Source of the DNA: Chloranthus sessilifolius
Taxonomy: Eukaryota; Streptophyta; Magnoliopsida; Chloranthales; Chloranthaceae
Direction: 5' to 3'
Length of the DNA stretch: 64,000 bases
Assembly (NCBI GenBank): GCA_021018995.1
Contig: CM037588.1
Location: forward strand, 92,292,765-92,356,764
Within the stretch, counting starts at the first letter, position 1. Each line of letters starts with the position of its first letter. Below the pieces are notes generated by a model. The model did no database searches. It saw nothing but the letters and a program-made list of their open reading frames with translations, and was not told where the DNA came from. The position numbers and the translations under genes were made by a program. Shown piece by piece: positions 38,401-52,700 of the stretch.

Positions 38401-41400
38401 AATGGAGAGCACATCGGTGAAAGACTTAAATTCCCGAACATCCGCCTGCCCAAAGAGTAAAGTATCATCGGCAAACTGGAGGTGCGTCATAACTCTGCCT
38501 TGCGATCCCACCGTAATGCCCTTTATGCAGTTAACAAACCTGGCCTTAGTGATCAGCCCCGATAGAGCTTCTCCCACCATGTTAAAAAGAAAAGGAGAAA
38601 GTGGATCCCCTTGGCGAAGACCCGCTAGCTCTTGAAATATCCGGCAGGTGTACCATTGACAATTATACAAGAAAAATAATAACATAATAGTGAAAATTCT
38701 TAATTAATGTACATAACTACATACAGACCTCTTCATCATGAAATTTTTGCATAATGAAGAATGACATATGGAGAGATGAGTGAGTTCCCTGTTGGAGCTG
38801 GCTGCCCCAAGGATCTGCCCTTGAGCCCGTATTTTCCTGTCCTGGTCATGGATGCATTAACTATTGGCATAGATGAAGATATTCCATGGTGCATGTTATT
38901 TGTGGATGACGTAGTATTAATTGCCTAAATAAGGAAAGTAATAAATGATAAACTGAAATTATGGAGAAAAGCCTTGGAGTCAAGAGGTTTAAAAATTAGC
39001 AGAACAAAGACAGAATGTATGGCGTGCAAATTTAGTAAACAAGATGGTCTAGAGGAGAATTTAGTTAAAATAAAAAATCATTTAGTGCAACATTACCATA
39101 GATTTCGCTTTGTAGGATCTACTTTAAAATCAGATCATAAATTTAAAGATGACGTATCAAATAAGATTAATGCAAGTTTGATGAAATGGAAGCAAGCAAG
39201 CGGAGTATTATGCGACCCAAGAGGACCATTTAGATTGAAGGGACGTTTATCTGAGACGGCGGTTAGACCTGCCATATCATATGGTGTGAAATGTCAGGCT
39301 ACGAAAAGGTGACAAGATAGAGTAAATGTGGTCGAGATGTGTATGTTGAGATGGATATATGGAATAACAAGAAATGATGAAATTTGAAACAAGTACAGGA
39401 ATAGAAAATTTGAGAGTAAAATCTATTAAGTAAAAAATTACGGAATGTCGCTCAAGGTGGTTTGTAAATGTTCATCGGAGGCCAAAAGCAGACCCTGCAT
39501 GAAGGGTTGAGACGCTACAAGCACAAGTAGGAGAAAGGCAACCAATGAATACCTAGAGGGAAGCAGCAAGAAGGGACATGAAGGATTGGGAAGCTATAAA
39601 GAGCTTAGCGCTAATCAAAAACTAGTGGAGAAATAGGACTCTCAAAGCCAACCCCAAATAGATGGGATAAGGCTGTGATGATTATGATGAAATGCTATCA
39701 TTTTTCATGTGTTTGCAAACATGCTATCATTCTAGGTATTTTAAGTATAATGTAAAAAACTTAAAATATTATATCTTTGTTTTTTACTATTATTGTGTTT
39801 TAAAATAGCCATACGTTTGGTGAAAACTAGATAAAAATTGTGTGTGGTTATGTGTTGGAGAAGCTAGAGAGAGGCGGTATAATCACACTTGGAGCATTCT
39901 TGAACCCCCTGTGAAGATGTGTTCTAGATAGGGAAAATTTGTCAGCATGCAAGTGCTTTGGATCTTTAGTTAGGTTATTGTTTTATTTGTTTAATTATTA
40001 TGAGATTAAGATTTATGCTAGTCACTTAAAATTTAGATAACTTGTTAGTATTAAGCAAGGACTGTGTGTTAGGCATATGTAGGTTAGCTACGGTGCTTAA
40101 TATGTTCTAATTTGAAGTTTAAGGAAAATCTTGGATCCTCTGTTCTAGCTATTATTTCTCTCGCACATGTTCGGTATTTAAAGGCTTTTGCAATGGCACA
40201 ATGCACCACACACCGTCGTAATGTTTGAAATGAACTAGCCCAAGAAAATGAATAGATTCAATAGGGATATTTCAGGAATATCACCAAGCTAGTTGAAAAT
40301 GAAAGAAAAAAAGAGAGGTGTCCCTAATGATCCTTATTTCAGACTCAATGGTCAAACACCCTACTTGCTCCTATTTATTTGAACAGTCCACTCCAACACA
40401 AATTTTTGAACCGTCCACTCCAACACAAATCATACAGGTCAGACCAGACACGTGTCTGAACCAATTTGTGAAGTTCAACATTTTAAAACATTGATTTTTG
40501 CTCATTTAATAGCAACGGGACATAAAGAAAGCATCTACATACCCATCATATTGTGATAACAAATAATATGAAAATCGATAAGAACGAAATAAAATCCAAA
40601 TAGAATAGAAAAGATGCCAGCAAGAAATTTATTGGAAGTATAAGTAGTTAAGTACCATCACAATTAGGAAAATGTACAAATAATAAGGTTTATTCCAGAT
40701 CAAATATGTTTCAATTAGTAAAGAACTATTATTCATTGGGCTAAGCAAGATAGCTAGATGAATTAAAATAGTATATGAGTAAATAGTCCGATTAATGCAT
40801 ACCCCTATTGTTTGTCCATCCTCCTGCCAGTTAAGACATACAACAGCAACACTATGAGACTTAATGCTTCTCAACAGCCTCCCATTCTGTAGTTCGCCAT
40901 AAGAATGTGTCGATATAACTCAGATGTCATTAAATCAAAAAGAAGTAAATAAAGAAACTAACCAACTAACCAATAAAAATGTAATGAGTAGGCTAAGCTT
41001 ATCGGTCCATTAAAATGTCTGATCATAAACATAAAATATGTCGAGAAAAAAATTTGCAAGGACAAGTTCCACATGCTTCAACAAGGCACACATCACGCTC
41101 AAAACGTGATTTTTTAGACCCACGTTTTGGGATCTATGCCTCATGGAATCAGAAACTCGACCATCTGATGGAATGCCCATGGTCTCAAGCTCCATTGTGT
41201 CGAAGATTGGCATGAAAAACGATCATGTCCGTCTGATTTAAGGCGGTCAACAGGTTTTAGTGTGCGTGCCACCAGTAATCGGGTAGGAGCGAATAGACAT
41301 ACCTTAATGATAATAGCACCCGATTAAGCATATAACATCTCTCTTCTTTACATCCGCATTACGAGCAAATCCAGATTTTATTAAGTTGGCAAGCTAAGTT

Positions 41401-43247
41401 GAGTAGCTAACATTTGATCATATCCTTCTTTCAAAATTAAACATTTGATGGCATGTCACAACACCACTAGTACCACTACACAACAGATGGGCTATTGTAT
41501 TGCTACCAGATTTCTTAATTGGCATTAGAAACTTAATGCCTACATAAGATTTGCAAACAAATAAAACTTTATTCAAATTGTGTATATTGCAGAAAATATC
41601 AATACATTATCGTTTCCTTTTACTTTTTATAAACTAACCGTACCCATTGCTTATCGCAAATATATAATGCACAAATATCATTGAATCACGCGGATGATTT
41701 CTTGCATTGTTCCGATCGACCAATGACCACCAACAATAGTAGGACATAAAAGTAAACTAAAAATAATTATTTTCACCTCTAGAAAAAATGGGTATTTTTA
41801 ATTACAAAAAAATGAATTTAAATTCACTGACAATTAACTAAAAGTAAACTAAAGTATGGAACCGCCTCAATAAATAGAAAATAATTTTAAGATAATATTT
41901 GACATTCCTGGCATTAAATCAGGTTAATAAATATTATCATAACTTCATTGCACTGGGAAAAAATTATTTTTAGGAAGTTAATTAAATTCGAAAAATAATA
42001 ATAATTCCTGCAAAATCATTTGTGTCAGTTAATAAGGACCCAAGGAAAATTAATATATATGCTCTTGAACATAAAAAGTAATTTTTATCATGTCACCTAA
42101 GATCGCACACATCCATTTCCTGAGAATGTAGGACCGTAAACTGCTCCAGCCACTTCTAGCAAGTATCGTGGTAACATCTAATTGCTACCCAAAATAGGCA
42201 ACCATTGCACTTGTCACATTCTTGCAACAAGCGCACTGAATCAGAGTTGATTTTCCAGTCATATGCCCAAACTCATAGTCAAAAGGATGTGATAACACCT
42301 AACATTGGAATGGTCTACATAGTATGTGTGACACCCTGAAAATCCAGACACCTTATTTTAGTAATGTGCTTTATATGTTTGAATTTAATTAATATGTGCA
42401 AAAGCATGTATTCCTTTAAGTGGAAGTGAGACCATAGATCAGCCCAGAAATCTATGTTCACCCCTGATAAAATGGTTCAATTCAAGACCCACATAAAAAA
42501 ATCAAGGATAATAGCATTAACACATCAATAAAAATATTTTTGGTTTAGATGCATATTACGATGAATGAATTGTGTTAAAAATCCTGGAGAAGGACACAAA
42601 TCAAGATTAATGGCACTAGATTTCACTAATACCAAAACCTTGTGAAGTGTTACGGCCACACCCTTTTTGTTACAGCCACATCATTTAAGCAATGTAAAGC
42701 AAAACAAACCATTGACTGCTTTGAATCAGACGATGGAGGACGTTTTTCATCCCAATCTTCCACACAACAGAAACCAAGATCATGGGCCTACCATCACGCG
42801 GTTAGATGTTGATTCCAAGTAGCACACATACCATGATCACTGCCTACCATCAAAAAAAGGGTGTGGCCGCATCACTTTTCTCAAGTAACTAATATAAAGC
42901 TATTATTACTACGTGCAAGAGCTGGACCATTGGATCCAGTTGACTTGGACTAGCACAACTTTAGGAAAATCTAGATCTAAGGCCTCTCATTTTAGCCGCT
43001 GATAAGAGGGAGATCTTGACCATCAATTGAAAACTAGTTAACAAGCAATAATTACTTTCTTAAAAAGCTGGAGCATATCCTAGCCTTTCATTTTAAGAGA
43101 TCCAGACTTTCACACATTACTTGGGAAGCCTAGAGATCTCACACCCTAAATGGATAGCAAGATTCACGAATTTTAGTAAGCTTGGGAATTTAATAAGAAT
43201 TAAAGACCATCACTAGGGGAATGAACCTTATCCCTTCCTTTGAAAGA

Positions 43248-43293
<46 letters not shown>

Positions 43294-46200
43294 AACCCCA
43301 AGACATGACCCATGCATGCCACAGTTTGCATGCATGGGTCAAGTCTTTTGTCAAAAATAATGTGCCATGTGGGCAGAAAATTCGAATAGCATTGGGTGCA
43401 TGCCTTGCATGTACACCCAATGTCGTCAAAGGTGCGCCTAGGGGCACTCAAGTTATTAAGGAAGGCTAAAAACTTTATATAACTTAAAATTGTACGCGAG
43501 TTATAAGTGAAACTTATATCTCTGAAGTCTTAATCTTAAAACTTATATCTCTCTTAAGTTTATAAGTAATAGTGTTGCATTTGAGAGTCTAGAATTAGGG
43601 CTCGCTTGCTAACTCAAACACCTACTTGCTAATTTTCTAAATTGAATTTTTTAGTGCAATAAATACATAATGTTCAATTGCTTATGATATTTATTTGTTT
43701 GTTGCATTCATAATTGTTGATTACTTGATTGCTATTATATATGTGTAGAATTAATATTTAACTTTTATATAATTTATGATTTATGTTTAAAAAAATTGAT
43801 TTATAAATATATTTAAAATTTTAAATGTCACTAATTATAAATAGAAATATAACATATAATATTAAAAAAAATATATTATCTTCTATTAATATACAGATAT
43901 TTAAGTATATAACTATGTCATAAAAATTATATATATATATATATATAAAATCATAAGTAAAATGCACCTCAAAATAAAAAAAGGCATGCGCCTAGGCCTC
44001 ACCTAGGCCAGGGGAGCCTTGTTGCCTCGGGTGCGCCTAGAGCTTTTGACAACACTGTACAACCATGGAAATTTAATGGCTTTAAAAATAGCCCAGGAAC
44101 CCCAAACTGCCCACTTCAATTCTAGCACTCTCTCCCTAGTGCATTCATTCTGCTTCCTTTCTTCCTCATTAGCTTCGGATAGCCTAGAACTCCACTGCAA
44201 CCAGCCATAGCCATGGAACTCAACCTCCATTGCTGATGAAACTGAAGGCCAAATACCTTTAAATTTCGACTACCTCCACCTATACACTTTAGAATCTTTG
44301 AACTTCTTAATGAAAACTCGAGGATTTGACACTGATACGTAATAACTTCAAAGTGGACAAGAAAAGATCAAGATCCGAGATCATAGAGAAAGAATAGCCT
44401 TAGAACAAGAGAAGGTATGTAAAGTTTAAGCTTCTTTAGTTTTCATTTTTAGATTGTAGGAAATAGTCTTCCATCTCCTTTTTTACAGTGAAATACCACT
44501 TTTGACTAGAAGAATATAGGCTAGTAAGATTCATTTGAGGCTTGAAGGAAAATTCAGGCCCAACTCTTCAAAAAGTGACAAGGTAAACCACTTCAACTTC
44601 CTTGTTCTAGCCATACTTTCTCTTAGTATTCTAGGTAAGATGACCTAATGGTATAGTTTATAAAATTCTGTAATAAATCATTATCTTTTAGCATTTCATC
44701 AAGGAATGAACTTCATCTTTAATTCCTAAGGAAAAAGGAAAAAGGTTCAAGATTCTAAGGTAGATAACCATAGTTCTTTAAAAATCTAGCATATTCGCAT
44801 ATAATTTTATGGGTGGTTGAACTCGAATGATTAATTTAATTAGTATGCCTTAGAAATTTTGTACATATCATATAAATTGTGAATGCTGATGCTGTGATTG
44901 GTTTTTGAGGTTCCCATTAACTGTACAGGGGTCATGCAATGTGTAATTTGGCTTGTCACATGGTTTAGATTAAGATCTAATAAGATTAAGAGATTGATCA
45001 TGATTCTCTAAGAGCCTTATATAAGTAACTTACAATTTCATGTGCACACTTGCTTCCAAACAGGGCCTAATTTCAGACCCGAGTTGAGAGGAGCAAATGA
45101 GCATGTTAAAATAAGATCTGAAGTTTACCAAAAGTCTCAGAGATGGATCTTGTAGTGAATTAAACCCCATCAAAATTTGAAGGCTTTTACTGACCTGTAG
45201 ACCCAAAAATAAATTGAGGGACCAATGTACTATCAATCTATTCCTTTTGACAGGACAGAATGACACTGATGCATTGGCCATGGCAATGGAAATAGCTCTC
45301 TACCTGATGAGTTACAGCCAGTCATAAAAATAAAAGTTAGAGGGCTTCAGTGCTTTCCAACCATGTATATATTGAGGGGTGTAGAGCATGGAAATTGGGA
45401 ATTATGAATTTTGCAAAATCAGACAAGCATGCATTAGGAAATCTAGAAAGAAATCCAATATACAAGTCAGCTAAGGTAGCCACCACCTTGAATGAAATTA
45501 AACATGGATCTAGTTTCCTATCCCTTAGAAACAGAAAATTTGGTGCTTGCGTTGACTTTCTATGAATTTTTCTTGATGACTGCTCAAGACAGGTTTTGTT
45601 GTTCCTGATTGGTGCATATTGTAAATTTATTACTGTTAATGATATGATGCACAAAATGAACCCTTCTGAAAAATGTTCACGCTATGACTACAAGGCCTAG
45701 CACTCAAATTAGGAGTGCTTAGACCAATGATTTTACAACTTTAGAGCAAGAATTACCTAGCTTGAAATAAGAAAGGCATGGATTTTGGACCCAACTGAAC
45801 TTGAATGCAATGAAAAAGGCCAAAGTTGTAAGTAACTGGGACTTTGCGGCTACACATTGAGATGGGTGGTTTATCTTCAATGGTAAGGTGATAATGAACT
45901 TGGAACTGGTGTAAGCAAATGAATAATGCATTAAATAGTCCACACTGAATCGCATTAACTCAAGGAATGGAGATAATATAGACTAGTTATAACATTTAGG
46001 ATCGAAACTTGACTTAGTGATCCTTAGAATCAGACCTGAGAACTTCAAAGTAATGAAAAGTGGGAACAAGATATCCCAATGGACAATGACGTGATGCACA
46101 TTGCCTTATGATGGCAGTGATAAAACATTGGTCTTAGCAGATCATTGGGTCTAGATGACCCTTGATTTTATATAGACACTGAGGTGGTTAGAATTTTGTA

Positions 46201-46735
46201 TCCACCCTTGCGCTAGGGGGACGCTGCTCATTGGATTCAAGCTCGAATGAGGAAATGACTCATGAACCATGGTTGTGCTCGGTATCAACACAGAATTTAA
46301 AAGACTTAACAAGACCTAGGCTAACTTCGCATGTTATGGAACAATTAGGATAATTTACAACCACATAACTCCTTGGATTGGTTGACACTTTTACAACCAC
46401 TCCTTGGATAGGTCGACACTTTTAAACTTGACAGAAGGATGGCAAAAAATGTATGTAGATGGGAAACTTTCTAATAAAAAATGATAATTATGGCCTTGTA
46501 ACCAATTGAAATTTCATTCAAATTATATGAGAATGAACTTGTACCCGTGATCTGGTTAAATGCTTTCCATATTATTGTAGCTCCTAATTGCTAGATTTTA
46601 TTTAGAACTTGTGCCATGATATAAGAATGAACTTGTACTCATGTTCTGGTTAAAGTTTTCCATATTATTGTAACTCCTAATTGCTAGATTTTATTTAGAA
46701 CTTGGTGCTATCGATTGAGCTTTGCAGCTGATGTG

Positions 46736-46794
<59 letters not shown>

Positions 46795-49700
46795 CACATA
46801 TCGGAGGGGCACACCGCTCAGGCCACGTAATTCGTGCTAAATGGATCTCGAGGCGAGGGCAAGGTGTAGCAATGGTTAGCTACTTCACATTGTGTGGCAG
46901 AATTAGAGGATCACTACTTCACATCTCTCGAAGGAAAGAACCATTCACTAATCAGATATGTAAAACAAAAAAAATTACACAAGCTTAATGTGAGCACACA
47001 CTTCCGAATTCAGTTGTATGGTCACTTGCGACCACCCGCACACCGTAATCCGTACACAAAACAGGTGCAGTGAGAGTACTGATGGGGATGCCAGCATTGT
47101 GGACATCGGTTATGGACCGTATGATGTGTACTGGCGTCGGAAGAAGCGAAATGACAGCCAGAACCAACCCTAAAGAAGGATACAAGCTCCCAAACTCACT
47201 GCCCAAAATCGCTCAAGCGACCTCACTTTTCGCTCAAGCAAGAGTGCTCCAGAATAAGGATCAGACTTTCGGTTAAAGGTCGCTTGAGCGATTCTTATTG
47301 TCGCTCGAGCGAGATGTTGAAAACTGCACGAGAAATTTCTCTGGAATAAGTCACTCGAGCGAGCCATGCTTGTCGCTCGAGCAAGACACGTCGAGAATTG
47401 ATGTTTTAGCCCTTTTCCCAGTTTGCTTTTTTTGTGTCGTAGTAAGTACTTTAGGGTAGTTTCGTAATTATTTATGTTTAGGGTTTTCTTTTGAGACCTC
47501 CTATATAAGGTCTCTAAACAGATTTTGTAATTGATTGATAGATTAATGAAAAGTTATTGCTTGTGTGTGCTAGAGATGAGCCTCCACAAAGAGTGATTCT
47601 TCGTTTCCCGAGAAGAGTTTGGTGTAAAGCCCACATATTCCTTCTATCTCTATCTTTGTTTTATCTTTCCCTACTTTTACTTTTTGTTCCCCATAAACCC
47701 TAAATTCAACCATTAAGCTTTTAAATACCCCACATTATAAACCCTAGCCTTCATCTAAACCTTTAGATCGATTTGTTTCCAAAAACCCTAGATCGAACCG
47801 GTGATTCCATCATTGATCTACGAGTGAGCCCTAATCTGGAAGTGATTAGAGTTCTACCTCTAGGATCCTCCTTCCGCGAGGCTAACGGATTTAGCGCAAC
47901 GGACCGGACCCTATCCGAATCACAACATGAACATCCAAATGGAAAACTACAAAACCCAAGGTATTTGCGTTATTTTCATATTTATTGCTCAATTAATCAA
48001 GTTTAATTTCGGCAAATTCATCACTTCATAGTCAATCACGTAGTTTAGGGTTTTGTCCCGCGTCAAGTACTGAGGTATATAATAAAGTCATGTCTCCGAC
48101 TTAGCCTAAAAATCATGATGCCTGAGTGAGAGAAACATGTGTCACACAAAATCAAGTTTTATGCTACTCATGTTAGTGATTAAGTGTGTTCCCATATCGG
48201 CTAGTTATTGTTTCTATTTATGAGGTGTGTCATACTAATACATACACACACACTCACATATATGTGTGTGTGTGTGTGTGTATATAGGGTCTCTGAGGAT
48301 ATGGTCATAACATAGTAATATGAATGGTCTTGGGGTGATTAGGACTTAGGAGCACTTCGTTTATAGGCTCTCTCCTCAGTAATCCAAAGTAACATTCTAC
48401 TTCTTATTACAGACTTGGTCACTACCTATGTACCTGTAACATAAACCAAAATTTGAACGAGTACAAGCTATTCCAAGTGAGGCATAAATAGAAACTTCAA
48501 ATGCATAAATGCACATAAAGTGCACCATAAATAAAATTAAAGCATATCGACAACAGTAAAGGAGATTAAAGTAAAAATTCGAAAAGGCCTTTTAAAGGCA
48601 CGCCATTCCAACATGGCATGCAAACGATACAATATATACGTTCGAGATAAGTGCATAACATAAATCATAATTCACAATGCCAGAGAACAATAAAGAATTG
48701 GTAAAAAAAATCCAAATTCATTATAAGGGTACATCAATTCTCCAAACCTCAAAAGAAGCGTATATTAACAAAGCAAGAAAGAATGACCTAATTGAAGTTC
48801 AGATTTATATGGACCAAATATGGATATGAGCACTCCGGTAGGTGGTTCGTGCTTGGTTCTCCGGGCGGGGGATTGGGTATGTACTCAGTGTCGAAACGTC
48901 AATTTTCGGCGTCGGGCGGTTTGTCACCGATATGGGTGTCTTTCTCCTAGAGGTTTGGGCTTGGAGGTCAAAGTGGGGGATGAGTGAGTTGCCAAGTTAT
49001 GTAAGCTGAAGCAGCCGGTTCTCTCAAAATCGCAACTGCGTGATGTGCAACAGGGGTGGTCCATTGCCGGTAGGGTCTACGGGAAGGTGAAGGCTCTGGT
49101 CAAGGTCCCGTTATCAAGCCAATCTGGGGTGCCTGCTGTGGGCTCCGTAGGCCATGGCTCGGTGGATTTGGATGGGGAGATCGGACTTGTGAAGCCGTGT
49201 TCTGGCCAACTAACTTTTGCGTCTTCACAGTTCCGTTCCCTTGCGGGGAATCTCCGTAATTATTGGGTGATCCTTTCTGTTAGTAAGGATACCCTATCTC
49301 TATTTCATTTACACCAGTGGATTAACTACAGATGGAAATTTATGGAGAGACCTATGGTCTCTATACTCTCAGCGACAAAGTTTCTTCTGCATTTTGGGTC
49401 GGAGGAGGCAACTGATATATGCAAGTTCAAACTTTTGTACATTCAAAATTGTACTGCCGGCCATGGGACCAAACCGTGGGCGATTTCCAGATTGACAAGG
49501 AGGGACTTGAAGTGTGGATCTGCATATTTGGATTACCGGTGCATGCGTGGACCGAGGAGGTCTTCCGGGGCATCGGCGAACAGTGCAGGGGTTTCGTCCG
49601 CATGGATAGACGCTCTGCCGATCTCTGGGATACCAGCCACGCCAGGATCTTGGTTCGGGCCGGATCACTCAATTCCATTCCTAGGATCTGCGAAGTTCAG

Positions 49701-52700
49701 ATTGGTGGCCAGGTGGTGCAGCCCATCATAGAGCTCGCGCGACTCGAGCATTTCCTCTTGCAGCATCATCCGGTTGAAGGATCCGTAGGGTCCCGAGATA
49801 TCGGCATCAGGGGCCTCGATGGATCTGTAGTAGAAATTCAGTCACTTCTCTATCCACCTACCTGGCGCGAGAAGCCTGGTTCAAGAGGGGCTCGCCACGT
49901 TCTCTACCGGGGCCCGAGGGGCCACCGGGGCTCACTCGCCTGGGACGAACAATACAAGCCTCGGAATCCCAGGTTTGACTCATGCTTTGCGGTCTACTGC
50001 GGTGGAATCTCCGGCGGGAGGAGTGGTTCCAGTCAACGAGGTGTCCTCCGATGCCGTTGGGGGAGATCTCGTTGCTTGCTCTCTGGTGGTGATCTCTACG
50101 GCTCAGATTTCCCTGTACGATGACGCCGATTCCATACACCTGCAATGGAAAGGGGTTGGTGAGGGTTGGGGAGTGCTCGAGACAAAGGACGGGGATAGGT
50201 GGCGTACCTGCGATCCGATGGCGTCTGAGGCAGCTTCTTTCCCTTTTGGTGTTAAGGCAGCTGGCGGAGGAAAAGAGCTAAGGGTTTATAGAAGAAGAAG
50301 AAGAAGGGGGTGGAGGGTCTCTCGGGGTGTGGGACGGCTTGGGAGGTTGACACGTAGTCTGGCACATGGTGTTTATCGAAGACTTTTGGGGGCTGAATCT
50401 TTGATTGCTGGGCGGGAACTGTTTCCCTTTTGGGCGACACGTGGAGGGTTTTGTGGAGTAGTGGAGGGATTTCGGAGAGGGGGAGGGGGCTGGTGCTGGG
50501 GGTCAACAGGCTCTGGGCCCAAGGTGTTGAGGGGCGTTGGGGGACCGACACGTGGACTAGGTTCTGATATTTCTGGCACTTCCCTGTCAGGCCAGGTCAC
50601 CTTTGACGTGGATGGGAGCAATTATGCTGGGTTGGGGAGTGTTTCTCTCTCATCACGTGGACGGCACCCCCTTTGGTCGGGGTCTCTTTTATTTGGTTTG
50701 TGCATTATTAGGTGGCAACATATGGGCTCTTATCTGTTTCCGGGTTTCGCTCGGGTTTTGGAGAGCTCTGTATGTTTTCGGGTTTGGGGCCAGTTCTAAA
50801 GTTGGGCCAGGTTTTGTTTGGACCAGAGTTGCTGGGATGGAGTCTGTTTCGTTTTGATAATGGGGATGAAGGATATCCGGAGATGGATAGTTGGGAGATG
50901 GTTGGGAGAGGCGATAACGATGTTCGACTTCTCTCTTCGCTCGATTTGAGGCCTGAGCTTAAATCCAGCATGGAGGGCGAGGTCTCTATTATGAATTGCG
51001 TCTCTTCTGGTGATTTCGATGCTCTGTTACCTTTCTCTTGTTTAGAGAAGACGACAGAGGTGCCGCTTCAGTGTACTCAGGTGGAGTCAGGGGCTTTGAA
51101 GGAGAAGGAGATTCTGGGGCCCAACACGAAGGATAATTTCATGGTGACGATGGGTGATGGGGGTATCGGTGCGACGAATCTGAGTGAAGATATCGATCGC
51201 TTGATTCGTGTGGGGCGCGATCTCGGGATGTCTTTCAAATGGTCAGACGATGAGCTACGGGACGTGTTCCGATCTATTCTGGTGAATCATACCAAGATTG
51301 GGAGGAGACGCCGAGGGGGGGCGCGGGAACTCAATCGTTTACAGTGGGGAATGTCGAATGGGAAGGGAGTGGGGGGGACATAGTTTCCCACCTGTCTATT
51401 TTGGGTGGGATTTTGCTTGTTGGTAATGAAGATGCTTTCTTGGAATGTTAGGGGGATTTGTGGTAGCGGCAAAAGGGCAGGGGTAAAGAGGGTGATCGAC
51501 ACACTCAAACCGGGTGTTATTACGCTGCAGGAGACTAAATGTGGTAGCTACGACAGAAGGAAAGTTGCGTCAATTCTGGGAGGAAACTATTGGGGATGGA
51601 TGGGGGCTGATTCGGGGGGTATCCTAGTAGTCTGGGATACTTGTCATTTTGATAAATTGGATGGGTAGCTGTGGTTCTTCGTCACAAAGTTTCTCGGAAA
51701 GAGTGGATGTTTGCGGGCATCTATGGCTCGTCTTCTGATCAAGACCAACCTGAATTTTGAATGGAGCTGGCTGTCCTCGTGGGTAGATGGGACCTGCCGT
51801 TGTGCTTAGGGAGTGATTTTAATGCTATAAGGTGGGGTGGGAGAAGCAGGGGGGGCCGCCGGATGCGGCTGTGATGCAGGACTTTAATTCTTTCTTCTCG
51901 GACTGGGTCTGTTGGATGCACCGTTAACAGGCTCGCGTTTCACGTGGTCGAATCTTCAGGATTGTCCATCAATGAGCAGGTTGGATAGATTTGTATGCAG
52001 TGTTGAGTGGCTGGGTCTACCCGAGTGCGAGATTAGAGTGTATGGCTAGGGCCGTCTCCGGCCATCGACCCCTTGTGCTTGTGTGTTTCTCGCCAAAAAG
52101 GGCCATCCCCATTTCGGTTTGAGGATATGTGGCTGCTAGACGATTGTTTTCGGGGTAGGGTGGTGGAGTGGTGGAGTGAATCGTCGTTTTCGGGACGGCT
52201 GTTTTTCGGTTTATATCCAAACTACAGCGGGTTAAAGACAATATCAAAATCTGGAATAAGGAAGAGTATGGAGTGATTCAAGTGAAAAAGGAGGCTATAT
52301 TAACTCGGCTCAATGAATTAGATAATATGGAGGAGTTGTGATCTCTTTCGACGGAAGAGCGTCAAGAGCGTTACTTAAAGAAAATGGAGTTCAGCAATGT
52401 ATGCTTGGTGGAAGAGGTCTGCTGGAAACAAAAATCCAAGGTGAAATGGCTTATGGAGAGGGATGCTAATACTAAGTATTTCCATGCGATTGCCAATGCG
52501 CAGAACAAGGCAAATTTCTTATGTAGAATCGTGGTAGATGGGGTGGCCTATACCAAGGAGGAGGAGGTTAGAGAGAATATTGTGGATTACTATAAAGAGA
52601 TGTATTCGGAAGAGGGTTTCCGGCGACCTAATTTGGATGGGATCCCTTTTCAATCGCTGGCTGTTGAGGACCAGCTGTCTTTGGAGCAGCCTTTTAGGGA

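Noticed and set aside
43190-43451. RERERE-containing open frames
   Set aside because: Translation of a (TC)n microsatellite.
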